Part shown: in pieces, positions 18,073 through 25,732 of the stretch
Numbering within the stretch: position 1 is the first letter of the stretch
How the letters are laid out: every line of letters starts with the position of its first letter
Assembly: GCF_003590645.1 (NCBI RefSeq)
Contig: NZ_CP031834.1
Coordinates: 2,232,501-2,296,500 of the forward strand
DNA from: Mesorhizobium sp. DCY119
GTDB lineage: Bacteria; Pseudomonadota; Alphaproteobacteria; Rhizobiales; Rhizobiaceae
Reading direction: 5' to 3'
DNA length: 64,000 nucleotides
The notes under the pieces: model-generated
The model's input: the letters and a program-made list of their open reading frames with translations, nothing else
Told to the model about the DNA's origin: nothing
Databases searched by the model: none
Program-made: the position numbers and the translations under genes

Positions 18073-19272
18073 ATGGTCACGCAGGTAAGGCATCCGATCT
18101 GGCTTCCCGCCGTAAAGCCGGCGGGCGCGCGAACCTTTGCCACGCTTTATGCGCTGGAGTCCTTTGCGCGCGCGTCGATCGCCAGCGTCGTTCCGATCCA
18201 GGCCTACGAACTCCTGCAGAACAAGCAGACCGTCTCACTGCTTTATACGCTCGTTGCCTTCATCGGCCTTTCGGCAACGCTGTTCATGCCGATGCTGATC
18301 GGGCGTTTTTCGCGGCGCTGGATCTACACGACAGGCGTGGTGCTGCTCGCCGTCGGTTCGCTGCTGTTCATGACGCATTCGCTGCCGGGGCAGATGTTCG
18401 GCATGCTGGCCCGCGTCATGGGGGCGAGTGCGCTGGCGATCACGCTCAACCTCTACATCATGGACCACATCCGCAAGACGGACATCATGCAGGCCGAATC
18501 GCTGCGCATGGCGGCATCGATGATCGCCTGGACCGGCGGGCCGACGCTTGGCGTCTTTCTTTACACGCGCTACGGAATCTTCGTCACACATGGCGTGGTG
18601 GTTGCCTTCGCGACGGCGCTGCTCATAACCTTCTGGTACTTCCGCCTCGGCGACAATGCGCTGATCCGACCGGGCAAGACGCGACCGGCCAATCCCCTCA
18701 AGAATATCGGCCGCTTTGTCGCCCAGCCACGGCTGCGGCTGGCATGGGTAATCGCCTTCGGCCGCTCCTGCTTCTGGACGACGTTCTTCGTCTACGGCCC
18801 GATCCTGATGGTGGTTACGGGGCAGGGCGAACTGGCCGGCGGTCTTCTGGTTTCGGCAGGTAACGCCCTTCTGTTTGCTGCCATCTATTGGGGCAGGGCG
18901 GGCCGGCGCTTCGGCGCACGAAACATCATGACGTTTGCCTTTTTCGGCATGAGCACGGCGCTGTTGCTGGCAGGCCTTGGCGGCGAGCGATTGCCGCTCG
19001 TCACCGGCGTCTTCCTGCTGTTCGGCGCGCTGTTTGCGGTGGCGCTCGACGCGCTCGGCTCGACCGCTTTCATGCGCGCGGTGCGCACCTATGAGCGGCC
19101 ACAGATGACCGCCGTTTACCGCACCTATCTCGATCTGTCGGAGCTTCTGCCGCCTCTGGTCTACTCGGTTGTGCTTGCCTTCTTCGGCCTTGGCGCGGTG
19201 TTCGTCACGCTCGGCGTCTTCACGGCCATCTGCGGCTTGATCACCTGGCGTTTTCTGCCGAAGTCGATGTGA
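18073..19272 (+). CDS. Major facilitator superfamily transporter
   Basis: A 399-residue protein with about 12 hydrophobic helices in two halves joined by a basic loop near residue 205 (RPGKTRPANPLKNIGRF). The inter-helix 2-3 motif (LIGRFSRRWIYTTG) is a loose version of the MFS A motif. The substrate is unknown. The gene is preceded by a 136-base gap without features after the aldo/keto reductase. Its last 32 bases overlap the 3' end of the convergent Rieske oxygenase gene. Confidence 0.85.
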   Translation: MVTQVRHPIWLPAVKPAGARTFATLYALESFARASIASVVPIQAYELLQNKQTVSLLYTLVAFIGLSATLFMPMLIGRFSRRWIYTTGVVLLAVGSLLFMTHSLPGQMFGMLARVMGASALAITLNLYIMDHIRKTDIMQAESLRMAASMIAWTGGPTLGVFLYTRYGIFVTHGVVVAFATALLITFWYFRLGDNALIRPGKTRPANPLKNIGRFVAQPRLRLAWVIAFGRSCFWTTFFVYGPILMVVTGQGELAGGLLVSAGNALLFAAIYWGRAGRRFGARNIMTFAFFGMSTALLLAGLGGERLPLVTGVFLLFGALFAVALDALGSTAFMRAVRTYERPQMTAVYRTYLDLSELLPPLVYSVVLAFFGLGAVFVTLGVFTAICGLITWRFLPKSM

Positions 19273-20440
19273 GCGCCTGCGCATGCTTGCCGCGCACCCA
19301 TTGATGAAAGCGCTGAAGCTCATATTCCTCCGGCATCAGCACGCCCGCCTCGTGGCGCAACGAATGCAGGCCTCTCTGGTTGATCTCGCAAATGGCCGCG
19401 TCCTCCTCCAGCACCTGGATGCCAAACCTGACGATGTTTTCGAGGTCGGTTCCGCCTGAGGTCAACGCTTCCGGCAGGAAGAGCCATTCCGCCACCAGTT
19501 CCGTCTGTTCCGGTCCCAGCGGCACCAGCCGCACGGTGCGGACATAATCGACATGGCCGACGACGAACATCGACGGCAGATGCGCGGCATAGGTCTGGCC
19601 GGCGCCGCGCTCGGCCTCGGTCAGGTCTGGAAAAGCCGGACCATGCACGCGCCCGTCCTCAGACCACGTCTCGGCGCCGGCCCGCAGGCCGCCGGAATAT
19701 TCGGGCGCATCATTGTCGGCATGAAGCGCCCATTCCGGGTCGTCGTGGCGTGCCATCAGGCCGCGGCCATAGATCGGCACCAGATGCGACAGGGATTTAT
19801 GGACGCCGGGGCAATGCAGGCACTCGTTGAAGTTTTCCCAAAAGATTTTCCAGTTGCAGTTCATCACCTTGCGAAACGCATGGCCGGTGACGAGGTCTTC
19901 CAGCGGCCAGTTGCTTAGGTCGGCGGAGCCGGCGTCAAAAACATCTGCAGCCGAGCCTTGCACATTTTCGGCCAGGTTGACGAAGACGAAGCCACGCCAG
20001 ACCGACAGCGCCACCGGATAGAGCTGGTAGTCGGCCTTGTCGAAGCCTTCAGGCAGCGATTTCGACGGCACGCGCACGAGATCGCCGCGCAGCGAATAGG
20101 ACCAGGCATGATAGGGGCAGGTGAGCAGCCGAGCCTTCAGCCTGCCTTCGCTCTCGCCGCAAAGCTGCGAGCCGCGATGGCGGCAGGTGTTGTGGAAGGC
20201 ACGCAGCACGCCGGTCTCGTCGCGGATGATGAGGATTTCCTGCGTGCCGAGTTTGAACACGCGATAGGCGAGCGGCTGGGTGACATCGGCCTCGCGGCAG
20301 GCCATGATCCAGTTTCGATACCAGATCGTGTCGAGATCGCGCTGGTATTCGGCGTCGCTCCAATAGGCGCGGGACGGCAGCGTCACCTCCGCTGTTCGAA
20401 GCCCGTTATAGGCTTTGCTTTCCGCTGGGCCTGCCGTCAT
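19241..20440 (-). CDS. Rieske aromatic-ring-hydroxylating-type oxygenase, alpha subunit (GbcA-like)
   Basis: A 399-residue Rieske non-heme iron oxygenase. The [2Fe-2S] ligands are C86-x-H88 and C108-x2-H111, in NTCRHRG and TCPYHAWSY. The mononuclear iron site is in NWKIFWENFNECLHCPGVH. Family members include glycine betaine demethylase GbcA, stachydrine demethylases and carnitine oxygenase CntA. With DMGDH and sarcosine oxidase genes elsewhere in the window, an N-methyl substrate is the best guess. No ferredoxin reductase partner is adjacent. The start at 20440 is chosen because GGAGG lies eight bases upstream; an earlier in-frame ATG (20518) has none. Confidence 0.88.
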   Translation of the reverse strand: MTAGPAESKAYNGLRTAEVTLPSRAYWSDAEYQRDLDTIWYRNWIMACREADVTQPLAYRVFKLGTQEILIIRDETGVLRAFHNTCRHRGSQLCGESEGRLKARLLTCPYHAWSYSLRGDLVRVPSKSLPEGFDKADYQLYPVALSVWRGFVFVNLAENVQGSAADVFDAGSADLSNWPLEDLVTGHAFRKVMNCNWKIFWENFNECLHCPGVHKSLSHLVPIYGRGLMARHDDPEWALHADNDAPEYSGGLRAGAETWSEDGRVHGPAFPDLTEAERGAGQTYAAHLPSMFVVGHVDYVRTVRLVPLGPEQTELVAEWLFLPEALTSGGTDLENIVRFGIQVLEEDAAICEINQRGLHSLRHEAGVLMPEEYELQRFHQWVRGKHAQALTSTSAENAR

Positions 20441-20558
20441 CGCGCTATCCTCCGGTGGGGTCAGCGGATACCTGTGCGGAAAATTTGTCAATTCCGGCGA
20501 CGGTTGCCCGATCGTCAAATTACGACCTTTCCGGCAGGAAAAAGGGCGGGAAATTGGT

Positions 20559-20587
20559 TTGCCGGGCGGCGGGTTTATCCTTATAGT
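20559..20587 (+). promoter_or_regulatory. Candidate promoter for the riboswitch and cbtBA transcript
   Basis: TTGCCG (20559-20564) and TATAGT (20582-20587) with a 17-base spacer place a transcription start near 20594, just before the cobalamin riboswitch. The remaining gap back to the divergent Rieske gene shows no other clear element. Confidence 0.5.
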
Positions 20588-20595
20588 CGCCGCTG

Positions 20596-20772
20596 TCGTC
20601 GGTTCCGCGAGGAATCAATAGGGAATGCGGTGCGGGCAAAATCTGCCCAAAGCCGCGGCTGCCCCCGCAACTGTGCGCGGCGAGCTCTCCCCAGATGCCA
20701 CTGAGAATTTTCTCGGGAAGGCGGGGAAGGGTGCCGACCCGCAAGCCAGGAGACCTGCCGGCGACGTCGGAA
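20596..20772 (+). promoter_or_regulatory. Cobalamin (B12) riboswitch
   Basis: Contains the ordered conserved pieces of the adenosylcobalamin aptamer: a GGTTCCGCGAGGAATCAATAG entry (split across P3), AGGGAATGCGGTG, CCCCGCAACTGTG, the B12-box neighbourhood GCCACTG, then CGGGAAGGCGGGGAAGG and GCCAGGAGACCTGCCGGCG closing the core. It ends about 40 bases before cbtB, so ligand binding most likely blocks its ribosome-binding site. Cobalt uptake and corrinoid genes are typical targets. Confidence 0.95.
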
Positions 20773-20813
20773 ACTCTAGGTGCCCTCGGGTGGAGGGTGA
20801 AAGGTATTTGGAA

Positions 20814-20993
20814 ATGAACACGGTTTCTTCGTCGCTCGGCGCAACAGCAGGTTCGGCCTCGCGCTCGATGCAGTTGGCAATGGCCGGTCTGCTCGGCCTC
20901 TTCGTTATCGGCTTCGTCGGCTTCTCGCATATGGAAGTCGTCCATAATGCCGGCCACGACTATCGCCACTCGATGGCGTTTCCCTGCCACTAA
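20814..20993 (+). CDS. cbtB: Cobalt transporter subunit CbtB
   Basis: A 59-residue membrane protein with one transmembrane segment (about 20-40) and the diagnostic histidine-rich C-terminus HNAGHDYRHSMAFPCH, thought to bind cobalt. The ATG at 20814 lies just after the riboswitch. CbtB always pairs with CbtA, whose gene follows 15 bases later. B12-riboswitch control fits cobalt import for cobalamin synthesis. Confidence 0.95.
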   Translation: MNTVSSSLGATAGSASRSMQLAMAGLLGLFVIGFVGFSHMEVVHNAGHDYRHSMAFPCH

Positions 20994-21008
20994 CGAAGGA
21001 CCGCTCCC

Positions 21009-21770
21009 ATGACATTGTTTCGTAACGTCGTGTTCATCGCGGCGATCGCAGGGCTATTGTCCGGCATCGTCATGACGGCCATGCAGACCTATGCAACCGT
21101 TCCGCTGATCCTGAAGGCGGAAACCTTCGAGAACGCCGGAGGCGGCCACGAGCACGCTGCGGCCGCCGCCGATAGTGCGCAAACCGCAGCTCCGGCGGCT
21201 GAAGCCGCAGCACCCGCCCACGAGCATGACGAAGAAGGCTGGGCGCCGGCGGACGGTTTCGAGCGCTTCGCCTTCACAGCACTTGCCAACATCGTCACCG
21301 GTATCGGCTTTGCGCTGGTTCTGGTGGCTGCTTCGGAACTTGCCGGTGGCATCGCCAACTGGCGCCAGGGCATTTTCTGGGGTTTTGCCGGTTTTGCCGT
21401 GTTCACGCTGGCGCCGGGCCTCGGCCTGCCGCCGGAACTGCCGGCCATGCCTGCGGCCGATCTTGCCGCCCGTCAGGTCTGGTGGATCGGCACGGTGGTT
21501 GCCACCGCCGCTGGTCTCGGCCTGATCGCCTTCCGCTCGTCGCTGGTGTTTTCGCTGATCGGCGTGGCCCTGATCGTTGCGCCGCATCTGCTCGGCGCGC
21601 CGCAGCCGGCCAGCCACGAATCGCCGATCCCGCCGGACCTGCATCACCAGTTCGTGGTCGCCGTAACCGTGACGAACCTGATCTTCTGGGTGGTGCTCGG
21701 TGCAGCCGTCGGCGTCATTCGCGGACGCTTCACCGGAACGGCGACAAGCCTGCGCGACAGCTTTGCCTGA
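21009..21770 (+). CDS. cbtA: Cobalt transporter subunit CbtA
   Basis: A 253-residue polytopic protein with about six hydrophobic segments. The N-terminal helix LFRNVVFIAAIAGLLSGIVM is typical of CbtA. An Ala/His-rich extracytoplasmic loop (about 38-82) has several histidines (GGGHEHAAAA, PAHEHDEEGW) suited to cobalt capture. APGLGLPPELPAMPAADLAARQ and a late ALIVAPHLLGAPQP segment are family signatures. GGACCGCTCCC precedes the ATG. Its stop overlaps the cobU start by eight bases. Confidence 0.93.
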   Translation: MTLFRNVVFIAAIAGLLSGIVMTAMQTYATVPLILKAETFENAGGGHEHAAAAADSAQTAAPAAEAAAPAHEHDEEGWAPADGFERFAFTALANIVTGIGFALVLVAASELAGGIANWRQGIFWGFAGFAVFTLAPGLGLPPELPAMPAADLAARQVWWIGTVVATAAGLGLIAFRSSLVFSLIGVALIVAPHLLGAPQPASHESPIPPDLHHQFVVAVTVTNLIFWVVLGAAVGVIRGRFTGTATSLRDSFA

Positions 21771-22278
21771 CGCCACTTCGCTGACCTTCCTGCTCGGCGG
21801 TGCGCGCTCCGGAAAGAGCGCGCATGCCGAGCGGTTGGCCACCGCATTCCCTGCGCCCTGGACCTATATCGCCACGGCGCAGGCTTTCGACCATGAGATG
21901 GTCGAGCGCATTGCGCTGCACCGCGCCCGCCGCGCCGAAGGCTGGCAGACGATCGACGCGCCGCTCGACCTTGCCGATGCCATTGCCGATGTGCCTGATG
22001 AACAGCCTTTGCTGGTCGATTGCCTGACGCTCTGGCTTTCCAATCATTTGCTGGCCGATCATGATCTGGAACGCGAAAGCGAAATGCTGGAGGCCGTTCT
22101 GGCCAAGCCGCGCGGTCCGTGGTTCGTCGTCGCCAACGAAGTCGGGCTCGGCATCGTGCCGGACAACGCGCTCGCGCGGAAATTCCGCGATGCTGCTGGC
22201 CGGCTCAATCAAAGGATCGCCGCCCGCGCCGACCGCGTATTCTTTATGGTCGCGGGTCTGCCGATGCAGGTGAAATGA
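21763..22278 (+). CDS. cobU: Bifunctional adenosylcobinamide kinase/adenosylcobinamide-phosphate guanylyltransferase
   Basis: Phosphorylates adenosylcobinamide and then transfers GMP to give AdoCbi-GDP (CobP in P. denitrificans naming). The P-loop GGARSGKS lies at residues 12-19. DCLTLWLSN and the VANEVGLGIVPDNALARKFRDAAG motif are diagnostic. With the TTG at 21763 the protein has 171 residues, the usual length, and starts 10 residues before the P-loop. The frame extends upstream only inside cbtA and no ATG fits, so TTG is preferred; it overlaps the cbtA stop, implying coupling. Confidence 0.9.
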   Translation: MPDATSLTFLLGGARSGKSAHAERLATAFPAPWTYIATAQAFDHEMVERIALHRARRAEGWQTIDAPLDLADAIADVPDEQPLLVDCLTLWLSNHLLADHDLERESEMLEAVLAKPRGPWFVVANEVGLGIVPDNALARKFRDAAGRLNQRIAARADRVFFMVAGLPMQVK

Positions 22279-22279
22279 G

Positions 22280-22897
22280 ATGAAAGAAATCGACGAAAAG
22301 GAAGCCGAGCGCCACAAGGCCAAGATGGCCAAGCGCAAGGCGATGCAGGACGCCGAGGTGGCCGAGAAGACGGTTACCGAAAAGGGACTGCTCATCGTCA
22401 ACACCGGCCCCGGCAAGGGCAAGACGACGGCTGCATTCGGGCTGGCGCTGCGCATGCTCGGCTATGGCAAGCGCGTCGGCGTGGTGCAATTCGTCAAGGG
22501 CGCCTGGCACACCGGCGAGAAGGATGCCTTCGCCACCTTCGGCGACCGCATGGTCTGGCACACGATGGGCGAGGGCTTCACCTGGGAGACGCAGGACATC
22601 AAGCGCGATATCGCCGCTGCAGAAGCCGCATGGGCCAAGGCGGTCGAGCTTATCGCCGACCCGTCGATCAACCTCGTCGTGCTGGATGAGCTCAACATCG
22701 CGCTGCGCTACGATTATCTCGACCTCGACAGCGTGGTTTCGACCCTGAAGAACCGGCGCGAAGGCCTGCATGTCGTCGTCACCGGCCGCAACGCCAAGCC
22801 GGCGCTGATCGAGGCGGCTGATCTGGTGACCGAGATGGGCTCGGTGAAGCATCATTTTTCGGCGGGGGTTAAGGCGCAGCAGGGGATTGAGTTTTAG
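22280..22897 (+). CDS. cobO: Cob(I)yrinic acid a,c-diamide adenosyltransferase
   Basis: Adds the 5'-deoxyadenosyl ligand to reduced corrinoids (CobO/BtuR/CobA type). The 205-residue protein has a lysine-rich N-terminal helix, P-loop GPGKGKTT (43-50), then VQFVKGAWHTGE, GEGFTWETQD and VLDELNIALRYDYLD, all family motifs. It starts one base after cobU. The large inverted repeat right after the stop is the likely 3' end of the cbtBA-cobU-cobO transcript. Confidence 0.95.
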   Translation: MKEIDEKEAERHKAKMAKRKAMQDAEVAEKTVTEKGLLIVNTGPGKGKTTAAFGLALRMLGYGKRVGVVQFVKGAWHTGEKDAFATFGDRMVWHTMGEGFTWETQDIKRDIAAAEAAWAKAVELIADPSINLVVLDELNIALRYDYLDLDSVVSTLKNRREGLHVVVTGRNAKPALIEAADLVTEMGSVKHHFSAGVKAQQGIEF

Positions 22898-22900
22898 GCG

Positions 22901-23204
22901 GTGCGTCCTTCGAGGCTCGCCCATCGATGTCTGCGGCACAATTTCCATGCCCTGCGGGCTCGCACCTCAGGATGAGGGAGGTAGGCGGCTTGTCTTACCC
23001 AAGGCCTGCCAGGTTGTCCCACGGCCCGCTAGCTTGTTTCACCCCGACACCTGCCAACAAGTATTTCACATCACAGCACTTCAGATAACAAGCGTTTCAG
23101 AACTTGGCGTGAAAGCGCACCCACCTCCCTCATCCTGAGGTGCGAGCCCGCAGGACATTGCCGTTGTGTCGTAAACTCTGACGGGCGAGCCTCGAAGGAC
23201 GCAC
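22901..23204. repeat. Large dispersed inverted repeat, copy 1 of 2 in the window
   Basis: Outer arms 22901-22922 and 23183-23204 and inner arms 22953-22982 and 23123-23152 are reverse complements, separated by a less symmetric centre. The same arm sequence (GTGCGTCCTTCGAGGCTCG, CACCTCAGGATGAGGG) and centre motif (TTTCAGAACT-GGCGTGAA, one base varying) recur at 58639-58797. It sits exactly between the convergent cobO and cbiB stops, where it could terminate both transcripts. No transposase ORF is inside. Confidence 0.85.
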
Positions 23205-23206
23205 CC

Positions 23207-24172
23207 CTATCCGAGCCACATCCCAAGCGACAGCACCCCAAACCCCACAATCATCAACGCATCCGCCGTCCAGTAAAGCCTCAGCGCGCGCCTGATGTCT
23301 GCGGCATTCGCCTCGCGCCGGCCATCGCCCATCGTCGCATCCTCGACCATCACGCCGCCATAGACACGTGGGCCGGCGAGCGACAGGCCGAGCGCGCCAG
23401 CCATGGCCGCTTCCGGCCAACCGGCATTGGGCGAGCGGTGTTTCGAGGCATCGCGCCAGACGCTGCGCCAGGCATTGGCAGCACTGGCACCGGGCACGAT
23501 CATCGCGGCAATCACCAGCAAAAGCGCGGTCAGCCGCGAGGCGGGCAGGTTGATCAGGTCGTCGAAGCGGGCTGCAGCCCAGCCGAAAGCTTCATGCCGC
23601 TTCGTGCGATGGCCGATCATCGAATCGGCAGTGTTGGCAGCCTTGTAGGCGACGCCGCCGGCCAGCCCGCCGATGCCGAGCCAGAAGGCGGGCGCGACAA
23701 TGCCGTCGGAAAAATTTTCGGCAAGGCTTTCGATCGCGGCACGGCTGACGCCGGCCTCATCCAGCCGTTCGGGATCGCGGCCGACGATCTGCGACACGGC
23801 GCGTCTGCCGGCCTGCAAGCCGCCGCGATCGAGCGCGTCGGCCACCGCTTTCACGTGGCTGGCAAGGCTGCGCTGCGCCAGCAATGTGCTGGCGAGCAGT
23901 GCCGACGCGACAATGCCGAGCGGGGAGAGCGAAAACAGCGTTTCAAGGAAAAATGCGAAGCCCGCCGGGATGGCAATCAGCACGATCAGCGCCACCACGC
24001 CGCAAATGCGGCGTGATGCGTCGGATTGGGTGGCGCGGTTGAGGTTCTTGTCGAGGAAAGAAATGAGCTGGCCGATCCAGATCACCGGATGGCCGATTGC
24101 GCGCACCAGCCGATCCGGGTAACCGAGACCCAGTTCGACGAGAAGCGACAGGAAGGCGAGCAGGACGAACAT
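23207..24172 (-). CDS. cbiB: Adenosylcobinamide-phosphate synthase
   Basis: Joins (R)-1-aminopropan-2-ol phosphate to adenosylcobyric acid (called CobD in P. denitrificans naming). The 321-residue inner-membrane protein has about five hydrophobic segments and family motifs GYPDRLVRAIGHPVIWIG at the N-terminus, ESLAENFSDGIVAPAFW and AYKAANTADSMIGHR in the middle, and SPNAGWPEAAMAGALG with VYGGVMVED late. Its product chemistry follows that of the divergent decarboxylase gene. The start codon (24170-24172) abuts that gene head to head. Confidence 0.94.
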   Translation of the reverse strand: MFVLLAFLSLLVELGLGYPDRLVRAIGHPVIWIGQLISFLDKNLNRATQSDASRRICGVVALIVLIAIPAGFAFFLETLFSLSPLGIVASALLASTLLAQRSLASHVKAVADALDRGGLQAGRRAVSQIVGRDPERLDEAGVSRAAIESLAENFSDGIVAPAFWLGIGGLAGGVAYKAANTADSMIGHRTKRHEAFGWAAARFDDLINLPASRLTALLLVIAAMIVPGASAANAWRSVWRDASKHRSPNAGWPEAAMAGALGLSLAGPRVYGGVMVEDATMGDGRREANAADIRRALRLYWTADALMIVGFGVLSLGMWLG

Positions 24173-24194
24173 GGCGCTGGAAAACAGGAGTTCG

Positions 24195-25232
24195 GTGACG
24201 GCGGTGGCCGATCACGGCGGCAGCCTCGGCCGGGCGGCAGCGCTGTTTCCGCAAGCGCCGCTGCCCTGGATCGACCTGTCGACCGGGATCAATCCGCACT
24301 CCTATCCGCTTTTCGATCTCCCTGCCACAGCCTTGTCGCGGCTGCCGGAGCCGGACCGTGCGCGCGAATTGGCAGCGATTGCGGCAAGCGCCTATGGCGC
24401 GCCATCCGTGGCCAATATTGCATCCGCACCGGGCACGCAGATATTGCTGCCACGCGTCGCCTCGCTGGTGAAGCCGGGCAGGGCGCTGGTGCTGGGACCG
24501 ACCTATGCCGAGCACGCGCGGGCCTGCGCGATTGCCGGCTATACGGTGTCGGAAGTTCGCGATTTCGAGGCGCTTTACGATTCTGACCTGGCCGTCATCG
24601 TCAACCCAAACAATCCTGATGGGCGCGTGATTGCGCGCGAAAAGCTTCTTCATCTCGCCGCCGCGTTGCACGCTAAAGGCGGGCTGCTGGTGGTCGATGA
24701 AGCCTTCATGGATGTCGGGCCGCAGTCCGAGCGCGCCGATGGCGATGTCGGGCAGGGCGGTCTCGTCGTGCTGCGCTCCTTCGGCAAGTTTTTTGGCCTT
24801 GCCGGCGTGCGGCTGGGTTTCGCGATTGCTGCCGAATCGGTGGTTGCCCGGCTGGATGCAGAATTGGGGCCGTGGGCCGTTGCTGGCCCGGCGCTGGAAT
24901 ATGGCATCAAGGCGCTGGCTGACACCTCCTGGCAGGTGGCGATGCGCGACAAGCTCAACGACGAAGCGGCGCGACTCGATACTTTGCTGGCAAGGCATGG
25001 CGTGATCGTCAGCGGCGGTACCAGCCTGTTTCGATTCATGAAAACACCTCACGCCGCGAGAATGTTCACCGCGCTGGGCGAAAAGGGTATCCTGCTGCGA
25101 AATTTCAGCTGGGACGCCTCCGCGCTCCGCATCGGCCTGCCCGGCAGCGAAGCGGAGTGGCAGCGTCTGGAGCACGCACTCGCCGCTTGGGCGGCCCGGC
25201 ATGCCGGCAAACTCACCGAGGTTCGGTCATGA
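24195..25232 (+). CDS. cobD: Threonine-phosphate decarboxylase (CobD; CobC in P. denitrificans naming)
   Basis: PLP enzyme making (R)-1-aminopropan-2-ol O-phosphate for CbiB. Class I/II aminotransferase fold, 345 residues: the LSTGINPHSYP opening, NPNNPDGRV, VVDEAFMDVGP, and the PLP lysine in LRSFGKFFGLAGVRLGF. The first ATG (24171) overlaps the divergent cbiB start codon and has no ribosome-binding site. GTG at 24195 has AGGAG four bases upstream and is preferred. The stop overlaps the next gene by four bases, so the phosphatase-like protein is coupled to it. Confidence 0.9.
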   Translation: MTAVADHGGSLGRAAALFPQAPLPWIDLSTGINPHSYPLFDLPATALSRLPEPDRARELAAIAASAYGAPSVANIASAPGTQILLPRVASLVKPGRALVLGPTYAEHARACAIAGYTVSEVRDFEALYDSDLAVIVNPNNPDGRVIAREKLLHLAAALHAKGGLLVVDEAFMDVGPQSERADGDVGQGGLVVLRSFGKFFGLAGVRLGFAIAAESVVARLDAELGPWAVAGPALEYGIKALADTSWQVAMRDKLNDEAARLDTLLARHGVIVSGGTSLFRFMKTPHAARMFTALGEKGILLRNFSWDASALRIGLPGSEAEWQRLEHALAAWAARHAGKLTEVRS

Positions 25233-25732
25233 TCTATGTCTGCCCACTGTCGAAGATCGATGAGACGGCGACGCGTATCGGCGCAAGCCGGATGGTTTCG
25301 CTGCTCAACACCGGCACGGCGTTGACCCGTCCGGCGGTGATCGCACCGGAAAACCATCTGCTGTTGCTGATGAACGATATCGCCGAGGCGCAGGAAGGCA
25401 TGACCTTGCCGGGTGAGGACCACGTGCGCAACCTGCTCGATTTTGCCGGCACCTGGGATCGCGCACAGCCGCTGCTCATCCATTGTTTTGCCGGCATCAG
25501 CCGTTCGACGGCGTCGGCCTATATCGTTGCGTCGGCGCTCTCGCCGCATCGCGACGAGGTCGAACTGGCGAACACGCTGAGGCAGGCATCGCCCTCGGCA
25601 ACGCCCAACCCGCGGCTGATCGCAGTAGCCGACGACATCCTCGGGCGTGGGGGGCGTATGGTGGATGCCATCCGCGCGATCGGACGCGGCGCTGACGCTT
25701 TCGAAGGCACACCGTTCGGCCTGAGCCTCTGA
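25229..25732 (+). CDS. Protein-tyrosine-phosphatase-fold protein of the cobalamin cluster
   Basis: A 167-residue cysteine phosphatase. The active-site signature H85-C86-x5-R92 (IHCFAGISRSTASAY) matches HC-x5-R, and D50 in LLMNDIAE is placed as the possible general acid. It overlaps cobD by four bases and so is translated with it. Salmonella uses a histidine phosphatase (CobC) for alpha-ribazole/cobalamin phosphate; no such gene is seen here. This protein could fill that step, or it may be a regulatory phosphatase. The fold is certain; the substrate is inference. Confidence 0.8.
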   Translation: MIYVCPLSKIDETATRIGASRMVSLLNTGTALTRPAVIAPENHLLLLMNDIAEAQEGMTLPGEDHVRNLLDFAGTWDRAQPLLIHCFAGISRSTASAYIVASALSPHRDEVELANTLRQASPSATPNPRLIAVADDILGRGGRMVDAIRAIGRGADAFEGTPFGLSL

